A stretch of 64,000 nucleotides of DNA from Symbiodinium natans (Eukaryota > Sar > Dinophyceae > Suessiales > Symbiodiniaceae): contig CAJNDS010000180.1 in assembly GCA_905221605.1 (NCBI GenBank), positions 124,001 to 188,000 of the forward strand, written 5' to 3'. Below the pieces are notes generated by a model that ran no database searches, was not told the DNA's origin, and saw only the letters and a program-made list of their open reading frames with translations. Positions 52,498 through 62,765 of the stretch are shown in pieces. Each line of letters begins with the position of its first letter. Position 1 is the stretch's first letter. Position numbers and translations under genes: made by a program.

Positions 52498-52716
52498 ATG
52501 TTGGGAAAGGGAGGTGACTTTCGTGAGAGCTTTCCATCCGGGGTTCTCTTCCGCTCTCGGAGGGTCTTGCTTGGCCCCAGGAGTGTCTGCCGGATGACCT
52601 CGATGTTGCTTGGGCCAAACTGTTGGGGGGTAGGAGCCAGCTGCTTCATGCGGCTCGCTTCTTTTTATGGTCCCAAAAATGAGCCAAAACTACTCCTGGA
52701 GATCGAATCCTGTCAG

Positions 52717-53127
52717 GCTCTGCGCATCTCCGCGAAGAAGAGGTGGCTGGAGGCGCAGAAGGAGCGCGAGCGCAAGGTGGGCTCGGCTCTGGGGTTTAAG
52801 GCTCTGGCCATTCTGTGACACGAGGTTTTCGGTAAGCGCCCATGATGGTCAGCTTAAGTGCCCATGATGGTGCGGCTGACTTTAGAAATCGACATATAAG
52901 AGCCATGAACCCATGAACCTGCAAGGGGCTATTGTCTGGTCCCGTATTCCTTGTGTTGAACTTTCCATGCCCTTCAAAGGTGACGCGCCATCCGAGCTTG
53001 CAGACGGATGACCCCAAGGCCAACAGGGCCTGCAGCGCACAGGGTTGTCGAAGCGAAGCCAAGGATGGTTTATGACAAGTCTTACGGGCAGCTGCGGCAT
53101 CTACGCATGCGCGGCATGATGTCGTGA
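52717..53127 (+). CDS. two exon-like frames of an unidentified basic protein
   Basis: 52717-52776 lies between a CAG acceptor and a GT donor (CAAG|GTGGGC) and reads ALRISAKKRWLEAQKERERK. 53047-53127 reads EAKPRMVYDKSYGQLRHLRM then RGMMS and a stop. Basic composition is reminiscent of ribosomal or RNA-binding proteins, but no family is assigned. A decayed M1-type repeat (about 52825-52928) separates them. Confidence 0.4.
52825..52928. repeat. MITE-like element, family M1, copy 6 (decayed)
   Basis: The right end AGCCATGAACCCATGAACC then TGCAAGG is recognisable; the left end is weak. Core has CTTAAGTGCCCATGATGG. Confidence 0.5.
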
Positions 53128-53429
53128 TGCTGCTAAGGCTAGGGCGGTTAAGGCTCTTCGACCAGCGTGTTAGGCGACACTAGAGGGTTTGTACAGCCAT
53201 CGCAAGCACCATCAAGGTGGAAACGCGTGGCACCAAGCGGATGGCAAACGGAGATGCTGCGCTGCTGGCGAAGGCTCCATTTCCGACGATATCCGGCCAA
53301 TGTAGGAGCCAAAGCACTTGCCAATATGATCCCCTGTAATCCCTAGATCGTGCTTAAAAAACCCAAAACCCAACCCAAAAGGAATCCGAAAAGGGATCCC
53401 TAAATATTCAACTCTAAGACGGGTGGCAA

Positions 53430-53512
53430 AAAAGACCCTAAACCCTAAACCCCAAACCCCAAACCCTAAACCCTAAACCCTAAACCCCAAACCCAGAAAA
53501 ACCCTAAACCTG
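53430..53512 (+). repeat. CCCTAAA / CCCCAAA array
   Basis: About eleven units, four of them CCCCAAA. Confidence 0.92.
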
Positions 53513-53527
53513 AGTCCAGCCAACCCG

Positions 53528-53638
53528 CGTGGTGAGGCAACGTTCAAAGACCTGAGCCGCCTGGCGATCCATGGGCTTCGCGAGGAGCTGAAGGTTGAGA
53601 TCTCCGAGGAGCCCTCTGGTTTTGGTGGCCTATTTTTT
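53528..53638 (+). CDS. exon-like frame of an unidentified protein
   Basis: GEATFKDLSRLAIHGLREEL then KVEISEEPSGFGGL, between a CCCTAAA array and a GGGTTTAGGGCTAG array. Protein-like composition; family unknown. Confidence 0.4.
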
Positions 53639-53644
53639 TGGGGG

Positions 53645-53755
53645 GGTTTGGGGTTTAGGGCTAGGGTTTAGGGCTAGGGTTTAGGGCTAGGGTTTAGGGC
53701 TAGGGTCTAGGGCTAGGGGGTTTAGGGGAGAAGGGTTTAGGGTTTAGGCAGGCGT
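53645..53755 (-). repeat. GGGTTTAGGGCTA array
   Basis: Four or five 14-bp GGTTTAGGGCTAGG units, a higher-order form of the telomere-like repeat, G-rich strand on top. Confidence 0.93.
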
Positions 53756-53869
53756 TCCGGCCTCAGTTTTCCCCCAACAGGAACCGTTTGGGGTCCTCTC
53801 CTCAGAAAATAAAAGTGTCACGCGCTTGGCTAGATGTGTGTCACTCGGTTGGGTCCGTGGTCTCCCACG

Positions 53870-54190
53870 GTGCGGATCCGGCCAACATCCCCCTCGAGCC
53901 CAACTTGAAACCCGGATCCGGCCAACGTACCCCTTTCGAGCCCAACTTGAAACTCGGCCAACGTGGCCCTGGTGACTCCAACTTGAAACCCGGACCCGGC
54001 CAATATGCCCGTGATGAACCCAACTTGAAACCCGGATCCGGCCAATATGCCCCTTTCAGGCCCAAGTTGAAACCCGGATCCGGCCAACATGCCGCTGTCG
54101 ATCCCAACTTGAAGAAACCCGGGCCAACAGTCGGCAACATGCCCCCGTTGAGCCCAACGTGAAAGCCCAACTTGAAACCCGGCATCGGGC
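53870..54190 (+). repeat. ~41-bp tandem array, in frame over its length
   Basis: Seven to eight copies of a unit with CCAACTTGAAACCCGGATCC and GGCCAA(C/T)ATGCCC. Most units are 42 nt, one about 36, all multiples of three, so the + frame (53788-54162) stays open and reads PNLKPGSGQ-type repeats of 14 residues. Whether it is translated is unknown. Confidence 0.85.
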
Positions 54191-54194
54191 GCAG

Positions 54195-55020
54195 ATGGAG
54201 TGCTAGTTGCTTACGATGAAACCCAAACACCTGTGCTGGTAACGTATTCGTGGCTCTATAATGGGTTGTCCTTGCGACCAGTAAAACACGTCCCGACAGG
54301 AGGTGGTTTAAGTACATTGAGATGGTGCTGGAAACGTAATCGTGGCTCCATAAGGGTTGTGAATATGTCCCTGCGACCAGCCCTGAAAACTTGTGTTTTA
54401 ACATGTTGAAACAGTTGAAACACCATGGACGTTTCCCCTGCGACCAATTTGCTCGCGCCATGGCACCAGCTATTGGGCGCAAAAGGGGTGCTAGTTGCTT
54501 GCGACGTCAGACTACGAGCGCGAAGTGAAGACTTGTGTTTTACCGTGTTAAAACACCATGGATGTTTCCCCTGCGACCAAATAGCTCGCGCCATGGCGTG
54601 AGCTATTTGGTCATCAGGGCGCATCTGGGGTCCTAGTTGCTTGCGACGTCACCCTACGAGCGCGAAGGGAGGGGACGTGCGACAAATTTCGAGGGCCCTC
54701 ACCAAACCCTACGAGCACAAAGGGAGGGGACATACAACAAACCTGCAAAAAAACACGTATTTACTTCTACAGTGTTCTGACTCCCAAAGCTGGGGTGCTG
54801 TTTGAGTACAAACGGGCCCTAAAATGCAGCATGCTAGTTGAACACGCTCGGTCCCCAAATCTTGGGTGCTATTTGAGTACGCTCGGTCCCCAAGAAGCAG
54901 GGAAAACAGAGCATGTTTTTGCGCTTGCACACCCTCTGGAGCTACGATTGCGTTACCAGCATGCAAGGGATAAACATCTCCATTTACTAAACCGCCTTCT
55001 GAAACCTTTTCGCAGAGCAA
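54195..55020. repeat. left arm of ~1.7-kb fold-back palindrome
   Basis: Contains, in order, GATGAAACCCAAACACCTGTG, AACACCATGGATGTTTCCCC, CTCGCGCCATGGCG, GGGTGCTATTTGAGTACGC and CTCGGTCCCCAA. The same words occur in reverse complement and reverse order in the right arm. Confidence 0.85.
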
Positions 55021-55059
55021 GAAGAGCTGGGTAAAAGCCCTGCTTGCTCTGCGAAAAGG
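55005..55059. repeat. hairpin at the centre of the palindrome
   Basis: 17-bp perfect arms CCTTTTCGCAGAGCAAG (55005-55021) and its complement (55043-55059) around a 21-bp loop. The right-arm word CTTGCTCTGCGAAAAGG recurs at about 56112. Confidence 0.95.
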
Positions 55060-55870
55060 TTTTATACAAGGGCAAAAACCTATTATGTTGTTCCTAACGT
55101 TTGCACTTTTTGAACACTATAAGAGTAAAAACATATCCCTTAGAGGCTTGTCGTATGTACCATCCCTTCGTGCTCGTAAAGTTTGTTGAGGGCCCCTCAA
55201 GTTTGTTGCATGTCCCCTTCGTGCTCGTACGGTGAGGGCCCCTCGAGGTTAAGCCTGAAAGCCCTAAAACCATAACGTGCTTGAAGGGCCGCGCGTGCGA
55301 GGTTTGAAGGTTTCAGAGAGGCGTCTTGGTTGGTCCTTGTGTGTGCGAAAAGACTGATCGTGTTCAACTAGCATCCTGCTTTTGGGGACCGAGCGTACTC
55401 AAATAGCACCCAAGATTTGGGGACCGAGCGGTTCAACTAGCATCCTGCATTTTAGGGCCCGAGTGTACTCAAACAGCACCCCAGCTTTGGGATTCAGAAC
55501 ATTGAAGAAATAAAAACATATCCTTTAGGGGTTTGTCGTATGTGTCTCCCTTCGTGCTCGTAGGGTTTGATGAGGACGCTAGAAGTTTGCTGCACGTTTC
55601 GTCCCTACAACCAACTAGCACCCATCTGCGCCCTGATGACCAAATAGCTCGCGCCATGGCGCAAGTATTTGGTCGCAGGGAAACATCCATGGGGTTTTGA
55701 CACGTTAGCACACGCTAAGACACAAGTTTTCAGGGCTGGTTCCAGGGGCATATGTACAACCCTTGTGGAGCCACGGTTACGAGCACAAACCACCTCACAA
55801 CCCGCATGGAGCCACGATTTCGTTACCAGCACAGGTTTGGGTTTCATCGTAAGGAAGTAGCACCCATAGC
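55060..55870. repeat. right arm of ~1.7-kb fold-back palindrome
   Basis: TTGGGGACCGAGCGTACTCAA, ATAGCACCCAAGATTTGGGG, GACCAAATAGCTCGCGCCATG, ACACAAGTTTTCAGGGCTGG and CAGCACAGGTTTGGGTTTCAT mirror the left arm in reverse order. Spacing differs, so the arms have diverged by indels. Confidence 0.85.
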
Positions 55871-56640
55871 ACCCCATTTGCGTCCCGATGACCAAACAGC
55901 TCGCGCCAGTGCCCCCCCCTCCCCATACCATGGGCGCGAGGCTCCGAGGCATGACGGTTCTTGCTTCTTTGTAAACCTTTGTGTTTCCTAGATGCCCGGA
56001 AACCAATCCGCGCACGCTTTCTCGATGTTTCCATGGTCGGCGCTTGTGTCTTTGATTGCAAAAAAAAAGAAAACACGGGGTCTGCGTTGGTCCGCGCCCA
56101 TTATTTACACAACTCTGCTTGCTCTGCGAAAAGGTTCTAGAACGTTTGAAACCCCCCCAGGAGGCTGGCCCGAGCTGTTTGAGCATACTCAAGTAGCACC
56201 CATGTCTTGGGGACCGAGCGTGTTGACGATTACGCTACCAGCACGGACTTTTGGAACCGTTTTAAACTGCGGGCGGGCTATAGGGCCACGATTACGCTAC
56301 AAGCACAGGCTTTTAGGCGCAGAACGCTAGCCATGAAAACGTTTTTAAAGTGTTAAAACACCATAGATGTTCCCCCTGCGTGGCGCGAGCTATTTGGTCA
56401 ACAGGGCACAGAAGGGCTGCTAGTTGCTTACGACGTCACCCTACGAGCGGGACATACGACAAACTTCGAGCAAACCCTACGCGCACAAAGGTAGTTGAAC
56501 GCACCCGGTCCCCTTTGAGTATGCTGGTCCCGAAAAAGGATGCTAGTTGAACACGTTTGAGTACGCTCGGGCCCTAAAAAGCAGGATGCTAGTTGAACAT
56601 GCCTGGTCCCCGGGACTTGGGTGCTATTTGAGTACGGTCA
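55871..56640. repeat. further scrambled copies of the fold-back repeat words
   Basis: CACCATAGATGTTCCCCCTGC, GAGCTATTTGGTCA, GTTGCTTACGACGTCACCC, GGATGCTAGTTGAACA and CGATTACGCTACCAGCAC recur in mixed order. No gene seen. Confidence 0.75.
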
Positions 56641-57060
56641 AGATACGACCATAAGATAGAAAGTTGTCTGCAGGAAATTGACCACCTATCCAAATAAAAG
56701 AAAAAGTGAAAGAAACCAAAAGCACAGATAAATACCATTAAATCTACTGGACGTCTTAATTGTAAAATAGAAGGACATTGAAAGACTTCTGATAAAGTAA
56801 AATAGGATGAAGATAGAAGTAAATAAGATAATGAATCCTGCATTTTTATTTGGTACAGCTTTTAACATAGCATATTGGCATAAGAAATGCCATTCAGGTA
56901 CTATATGTAAAGGAGTAAGTAATCCACATGCTTCTAATGCATTATCTGGATGTGAGAAAGAAGAGAAGCCGAAATGAATTTGAAGAAGATATAGATAGAG
57001 AATTAATATCTTTCCATAGAAATCTTTACTAATAATGAAAGGAAAAATGCTATTTTATTA
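56640..57060 (-). pseudogene. cob: nuclear copy of mitochondrial cytochrome b (cob) 3' segment (NUMT)
   Basis: An AT-rich island within GC-richer repeats. Read on the - strand it gives cytochrome b in order: ISKDFYGKILILYLYL, SHPDNALEACGLLTPLHIV, PEWHFLCQYAMLKAVPNKN, AGFIILFTSIFILF, then after a frame change SEVFQCPSILQLRRPVDLM, and after a second change GGQFPADNFLSYGRI. HPDN, TPLHIVPEW and the C-terminal SYGR are characteristic of the family. The usual PEWY reads PEWH. Two frameshifts and the truncated N-terminus show it is not functional. Both sides are the fold-back repeat family, so the fragment landed inside that repeat. Confidence 0.85.
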
Positions 57061-57730
57061 TACCGTTTTAAAGTACAGGCGGGTTATCGGGCCACGATTA
57101 CGTTACCAGCCCGGGCTTCTGGAACCTTTTTAAAATGCAGGCGGGCTATAGGGCCACGATTACGCTACAGCACAGGCTTTCGGGCGCAGGGTAACCCTAA
57201 ACACGTGTCAAGTTTTTTGTCGCCTTTTTGTTTTACGCGATTTCCCTTTCTCTACAATCTTGCTGTTTGGGGTCTTCGCCGGCACAATTGCATTGAAAAA
57301 GGAGGGTCTGGGAGCAGTGTTTGAGATGTGCACAGATGACTTCATCGTGCGCGCTATTTGGGTGTTGTGCTTCGAGTGGCAACCATAATCATCAAGAATA
57401 GTTGTGCTAGCAACAATGGTGCTAGTGCTAATAAACATAAGAAGCTTCATAAGAATAGGCACAATAAGTATCATACGAAGCAGAACAGTACTAGTAGCAA
57501 CTGCGGATAGAGCACGTTAACAGCGTAGGGTTGAGGGTTTGGCTCCTGCAGTCCAGATGCAAAAACAGAGGGGTTTAGGATACCGCACAAGCCCTGTATT
57601 TCAGAAGCGAGACATATGGAGCCAAAAGCCAAAAAACCCTAAAACCCTGAAACCCTAAAACCCTAAAGCCCTATAGGATACGGCACAAGCCCTGTATTTC
57701 AGAAGCGAGACAGATAGAGCCAGAATGGAG
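57061..57730. other. repeat remnants and unassigned stretch
   Basis: 57070-57190 again carries CGATTACG-TAC-AGC fold-back words. A word pair GGATACCGCACAAGCCCTGTA / GGATACGGCACAAGCCCTGTA with TTTCAGAAGCGAGACA occurs at about 57577 and 57677, a direct repeat of about 50 bp. A - frame at 57208-57474 has no known motif. Confidence 0.5.
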
Positions 57731-57731
57731 C

Positions 57732-57935
57732 ATGAGCTTCCATGAAGGCATCCTCCCCAACAAAAGGGGCCCCTCCCTAGTCGTCGAAGCCCCCAACACT
57801 GGCTTCGCTTCCCGGCCTCATAGCTTCACCTCACCCCGCCAAGCTCACGTTGCGCGTGGATGCAGGAAGACAAGGGCAGAATCAAGGAAGGCTGGCCCAA
57901 GTCTGAAGGCCCCCCGCGGGATTCGGGGATGTTGA
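57732..57935 (+). CDS. exon-like frame, unidentified
   Basis: MSFHEGILPNKRGPSLVVEA then NTGFASRPHSFTSPRQAH, 67 codons to a stop. Coding-like but unsupported by any family. Confidence 0.25.
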   Translation: MSFHEGILPNKRGPSLVVEAPNTGFASRPHSFTSPRQAHVARGCRKTRAESRKAGPSLKAPRGIRGC

Positions 57936-58039
57936 GCTCTCTGGCCATGAGCCACGATATGGGTCACTTCTCCAAAGCCTTTGTGGCTTCTAAGGGGGCT
58001 CCCAAGTTCTAGAAGAGCTGCTGATGATTTGCCTGTAGG

Positions 58040-59050
58040 CAGAGGTGGCTGTCACAGTTGACTAGTCGGGCTGCTGCCTTTCTAGGGGACTATGCGCCTG
58101 GCTTTGTCCCGGCGATGCCTCCTGGCTGCTGCATGCAGGACCCTGCATGGAAGATCACGGAAGATTTCGGGGGGGGGGGGGGGGGCGGGTGTGCCAGAGG
58201 TGGGATGTCCAGCTCTCTTGTCCTTTCTAGGCCATTCTGGGGGTCATGCAAAGACGGACTTCTTGTGGAGGATTGCCGGTGCATGGAAGATTGGCATGTG
58301 GGCGAGGCGGTGGATCATGGCTGCCTGCTCAAAGCACGAGGTATTTCAGGGGAGATTTTATGGTTCAGGGTTTAGGGTTTAGGGAGATTTCCACCCTCAG
58401 AAATAGGAGTTGGTTTATGCAGCTCTCTGACTTGACACTGAGAGCACTTGTGGGAGATAGGGTGTGCGGCATTGCGGCGTCCCACGTCTCGAGCCAGTTC
58501 CCGAGGCAAAGCGTTGGCTTGGCTTTCCCTGAGGGACCAGGCCATCGCCCGAGCGATCAACGGCTTCAAGGCGCGCTGAGCTCACGTGTTTAGGGTTTAG
58601 GGCTTAGGGTTTAGGGTTTAGGGTTTAGGGGCGGGCCCTGATGCTCGGAGGAGGGAAAAATGGCGGGAGGGGAGTGCAAAAGGTCCGCGATGTTCATCTA
58701 GGGGACGCAGGCGCTGAAGGCTTGTACGGCGAGAAGTCGTGGCACACGCCTACACTGAATATATTTCTGAAGTGACTAGACTGTAAGGCCGAAGGCAGTC
58801 AACCTGCCAGCGGGAACTCAAATGGCAGAGGCACTACGAAGCACAAGGTTCGGAGCAGAACAGCACATGTCGCTTGAATTGAAAGGGGCTTGCAGGGCCG
58901 CAAACTATGCCGCATGTGCTGCTGCTTGAATAGCCTATTGGGACCGTATGGGTTGAGACGGGAGTCCACGCCTCGGCGCACAAAATGGTCATTAGACGAG
59001 GAGGCCGACGACCCAGACTAGTCAGAAGAAGAGTCAAAGCCCTTGCCGCC
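58040..59050. other. stretch with open frames and TTTAGGG runs, unassigned
   Basis: Poly-G tract at 58168-58185; TTTAGGG runs at 58368-58385 and 58588-58632. An open end LAWLSLRDQAIARAINGFKA to a stop at about 58580 is exon-like. Frames otherwise lack motifs. Confidence 0.35.
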
Positions 59051-59064
59051 AAGCATTCCCAGGC

Positions 59065-59155
59065 TTGAGGTTTGGGTTTAGGGTTTAGGGTTTTAGGGTT
59101 TAGGGTTTAGGGTTTAGGGTTTAGGGTTTAGGGTTTAGGGTTGAGGGTTAGGACG
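59065..59155 (-). repeat. TTTAGGG array
   Basis: About twelve units, nearly perfect, G-rich strand on top. Confidence 0.95.
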
Positions 59156-59159
59156 CTAC

Positions 59160-59525
59160 AGTGGCGGGAGGAACGCTGACAACATTTGTTCAGAATGACA
59201 GTGCCATGAATTTCGGCGTGGTGCCGTATGCATGCCATGCATGGGCTGAGCCCTGTATGAAGCCTCTGCAAGGGTGCTGAGAAGGTGGGCAGGCAGTGCA
59301 GCAGTCCTGGCCGTAAAAAAGGGTTTAGGGTTTAGGGGGCTTTCCTGACATGCAAAACAGGAAAGATGCTGCTATTTCCCTGGGGCTGCTGCGCGAATGT
59401 TGGTCCGGTGGTAGATCATCCTTTGTGTTAGGGTGCTGTCTTTCGTCGGCAACGGAGGAAAAAGCCCCAAGAAGCCGCAATCTGTGAGGGTTTAGGGTTT
59501 AGCTTTTAGGGTCTAGGGTTCCTAG
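59160..59525. other. unassigned stretch
   Basis: Short TTTAGGG runs at 59324-59340 and 59487-59520; nothing else recognised. Confidence 0.4.
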
Positions 59526-59534
59526 CCGTTGCTT

Positions 59535-59627
59535 CACCCTAAACCCGAAGCCCTAAACCCTAAACCCTAAACCCTAAACCCTAAACCCTAAACCCTAAAC
59601 CCTAAACCCTAAACCCTAAACCCCGGG
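59535..59627 (+). repeat. CCCTAAA array
   Basis: About twelve units, C-rich strand on top. With the array at 59065 it forms an inverted pair about 400 bp apart. Confidence 0.95.
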
Positions 59628-59629
59628 GT

Positions 59630-60380
59630 CTAGGAACCTGGAGGTCCAGACGCAGATGCTGAGAGTCAGGGGACAGGCCGCCGGGCCGCAAGAATGGCCT
59701 CGTGTCATGTTTGGAAGGCTTGGGGGGCAGATGTCCTTATTGGAATACTTTTTTTTTACATGTTTGTTCATATGAAACGCTTTTTTTGAGTTGGTCGCTT
59801 TGTCCATATGAAACGCAAGAGGACATGTAAAATATTGTTTTTATGAAGGTTCTAAGGGGAGTATAGAGATGGGGCAGCTGGAGGATTATATATATATATA
59901 ACATAAACCAACACATATAATACATGCACATAGAAAATCTGTGTGTCTATATATATATATATTATACATATGTATATGTATGGTCACCCCCCCCCCCCGC
60001 CCCCCCCCGCCCAAGACCTACCTGTCAGCTTCTTGCCCTTCTTCTTGTACATGCATTCGTCCACTGCTGTGCTTGAGGCCTCTTGAAAACACCGTAAATA
60101 CCGCTAATTCTGGGCTTCGTCACGAGTACGGTTGTGCATGACAGCGCAACTATCGTACCTACTTGGCTGACCGGATTCCGGTTGGGGATACTACGACACT
60201 TACACACGAGTAATATGGTATTTACAGCACTGTTGGCTCGTACCTGCACCAGAACCCAGTTCTAAGCGATTCTTATGAATTTAATCATCATCATTTACCA
60301 TAATGTTCATCAGGTACGAGTTTCGTGTGCGTTTCTCCAAGTACTTTGACGAATGAAGAGGAGTGAGGGCTTATGTTTTC
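59630..60380. other. AT-rich stretch with poly-C, unassigned
   Basis: Includes a direct repeat CATATGAAACGC (59769 and 59807), TA tracts at 59888 and 59949, and poly-C at 59989-60013. No gene recognised. Confidence 0.4.
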
Positions 60381-60384
60381 ATGT

Positions 60385-60630
60385 ACTTACGAAATCTTCC
60401 CCTAACAATAACATCTTTTAACGGAATTAAGATGGAGTGAGGGGTTGGGGTGGGGGGTCATGTGGAGGAGTGAGGGGTCGGGGTGGTGGGTCATGTAGTC
60501 ATGAATCTTCCCCTGATAATGAATATTCGGAATTTATGATGGAGGAGTGTGGGGTGTCATGAAATCTTCCCCTAATAACAAACATGTTTTAAAGATACTA
60601 ACATGGAGGAGTGAGGGTTTAGGTTGGGGG
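60385..60630 (+). repeat. degenerate tandem repeat with GAAATCTTCCCCTAA and GGAGGAGTGAGGG
   Basis: Three to four loosely spaced units: (A)AATCTTCCCCT(A/G)A, a short AT-rich segment, then ATGGAG(GAG)TG(A/T)GGGG. Confidence 0.75.
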
Positions 60631-60984
60631 TCTGGCCGTTACATGGGAAGGCGAAATCTTGCTGTCTCATGAGGAGCTGCTTTTAGTGAGACGTCACCAG
60701 TCTTCTGATAAGTTCTCGAAAACGGCATACAGTTCACAAGTCTTAAAACATGCGTCTTAAACATGCTGCGAGTTTTTTGGTGGTTTAAACGCAGTTGCTG
60801 CGAAGTATAGTTTTCATTGCATTTCCCCGAGTAAAACGCATATATCCATATCACGAAAGGGGCAAGACCATAGGTGTGGATCATGGGGTGGGAGGGGGGG
60901 GGGGGGGGCTCTGCGTGTATATATTTTATGCATATACATATGTGTGTATACATGCCATGAGTTCCTGCATCCCTTTGCGTGCAT

Positions 60985-61162
60985 TGAGGTGTCTGGCCAA
61001 GCGTTCTTCGAGCCATTTACGGCTGGCAAAGAACCCCCTGTCACTGGCTTCCAGAGGCAGGGGAGGGTGGAACCTTTGAATCTGGGTTGGCTGAGGCCGG
61101 TTTCAGGAGAGGGCATGTTCGAGTGGTGCCGGGGCGATTCTCAGCTGAACCACGGGGAGTAG
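60985..61162 (+). CDS. possible C-terminal exon, unidentified protein
   Basis: EVSGQAFFEPFTAGKEPPVT, FQRQGRVEPLNLGWLRPVSG, EGMFEWCRGDSQLNHGE and a stop. Strongly protein-like composition; family not recognised. Confidence 0.4.
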
Positions 61163-61287
61163 GTGGTTTCAGGCGCCATTTTCGTCCGGGTGTTGCACTG
61201 AAGCTTTGACGAGATCCAGGCTGCTAGCCTGCTGACCACTGCTTTGTTTGCTCATGCCTAAAACAAAGTTGCCTCAAGTTACTTTCA

Positions 61288-61335
61288 TTTAGGGTTTAGG
61301 GTTTAGGGTTTAGGGGTTTAGGGTTTAGGGTTCTT
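61288..61335 (-). repeat. TTTAGGG array
   Basis: Six units, G-rich strand on top. Confidence 0.92.
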
Positions 61336-61600
61336 TTTGGTAGTCCTAGCCGTTAAAAAAAGGGGTTCTTTGGTCATGAGTACACCCGAAACGCAGGCAG
61401 AGACAGATGGCCAGCCAGGCGGGCCCCGGGGAAGCCCAGGAAGCGCAGGGAAGCTCCAGAACAAGATTCTGGAGGGGTTTAGGGTTTAGGGAGCTGTTGG
61501 GTTGTGGGCAGTACTCGGGTCTTCCGTTTGGGAAGAAAAGGTCTGGGATGCGGTGCCCGAGCGCGGACCAGCAACACTCTGAAGCATTCTAACATGCAGG

Positions 61601-61699
61601 TGGCCATGATCGTGGTCCAATGCGTGAAGCAGGCCGTGACCATCCAAAAGTCTCGGGAAGTGCTGTGCCATACCGTGACGCTGCCTCGACGCTCGTAAA
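61601..61699 (+). CDS. possible C-terminal exon, unidentified protein
   Basis: After CATGCAG: VAMIVVQCVKQAVTIQKSRE then VLCHTVTLPRRS and a stop. Good acceptor context; family unknown. Confidence 0.35.
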
Positions 61700-62170
61700 T
61701 ACATAAGCACGTGATGTTTTTAAATTTTCTAGTCGCGCTGACAATAGCCATCGTGTCTTTTTTCTATATTTACTTCTGTTGCGACGCCTCACATGCCGAC
61801 CAGTTGAGCGAAAGCGCCTGCGGAGGCTTCTGAAAGTTTGGGGGTTTCCAGGCAAGGCCCTTCTACGAGGCAACGCAACGATTTGAACACATGCACAAAA
61901 GGCCCATGGCATCCGGCATAGACGCATGATGCAGCAAAGCCATGCGCATGCATCGGCGCACGACATTCCTGCGCAAGTCCACCGTGGAGCTGAAACTTAA
62001 AGCAAGCCCCCCTCCAGGCAACAGGCTCGGCCTCCACACGCAGACTCAGCCTGTGACTTAAGCCAACGCAGGTGACATCTTCCCAGAAGCCCTGACGGTG
62101 CCCGGAACCTTTTTCCTTGAAACCGGGGCTTGTCGCAACCCCGAAGCAGACCCTAGGAAGCCTCTAGTGA
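61700..62170. other. unassigned stretch
   Basis: - frames at 61589-61966 and 61789-62037 have no motif. Confidence 0.3.
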
Positions 62171-62174
62171 GGCC

Positions 62175-62444
62175 ATGGTGGCGCCACGCATGAAAGCCTT
62201 GCAGCTAATCCCCTTCATCACAGCCTTCCAGCTGTCCTTGGAAGTGGTTTGTGGGCGGTGCGCTTCAAAGTTTTCAAGTAGAGCTTTTGGGGACTATGTG
62301 CAGAGGGAGAAGGAAGGAAGGAAGGAATCAAGAGAGAGAGAGAGAGAGGGCGAGAAAGAGGAGAAAGACAGGGAGAGAGTGACAGAAGAAGACGACGAAG
62401 AACAAGAAGAAGCGGAAGAGGAAGAGGAAGAAGAACAAGATTAA
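62175..62444 (+). CDS. open frame with acidic tail, unidentified
   Basis: ATG-started frame: MVAPRMKALQLIPFITAFQ, a hydrophobic N-terminus, then a purine-rich segment giving Arg/Glu and finally poly-Glu. The tail derives from GAGAGA/GAAGAA simple DNA, so only the first 40 or so codons look protein-like. Confidence 0.3.
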   Translation: MVAPRMKALQLIPFITAFQLSLEVVCGRCASKFSSRAFGDYVQREKEGRKESREREREGEKEEKDRERVTEEDDEEQEEAEEEEEEEQD

Positions 62445-62462
62445 GAAGAAGATTATGCAGAC

Positions 62463-62495
62463 AAGGGTTTAGGGTTTAGGGTTTAGGGTTTAGTG
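62463..62495 (-). repeat. TTTAGGG array
   Basis: Four exact units. Confidence 0.92.
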
Positions 62496-62559
62496 TTGGT
62501 GGGGAGGGGGGCTCCCTGCGTCGCAGTCTGCACCCAAAAAACCTCCCCAGAAACATCGC

Positions 62560-62765
62560 GGGCGCGCGGCGTGAGGATTCGGGAGAGTGCCCAAGGCCGA
62601 AGAACTATTTTGCTGCCTCGCCAAACTCTTGGAAAGGTGTGGGGTTCGTCCAGAACGATCGCTTTCGTGGTTGATCCAGCCCGCGCAAGGGTGAGCCTTG
62701 CCCAGACTGCTCACTGTTCGAAAGGGATGAGCCCAGAGCTCTGGTTCACACAGCACAGGTGGGGA
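62560..62765 (+). CDS. exon-like frame, unidentified
   Basis: RIRESAQGRRTILLPRQTLG, SSRTIAFVVDPARARVSLAQ, KGMSPELWFTQH. Protein-like, ending near a GT donor (CAG|GTGGGG). Family unknown. Confidence 0.35.

Noticed and set aside
53830-54482. 213-codon - strand frame over the tandem array
   Set aside because: The array is open in more than one frame; the frame continues into fold-back repeat DNA and has no domain.
57208-57474. AT-rich 88-codon - frame as a second mitochondrial fragment
   Set aside because: No cob, cox1 or cox3 motif could be recognised, unlike the segment at 56640-57060.
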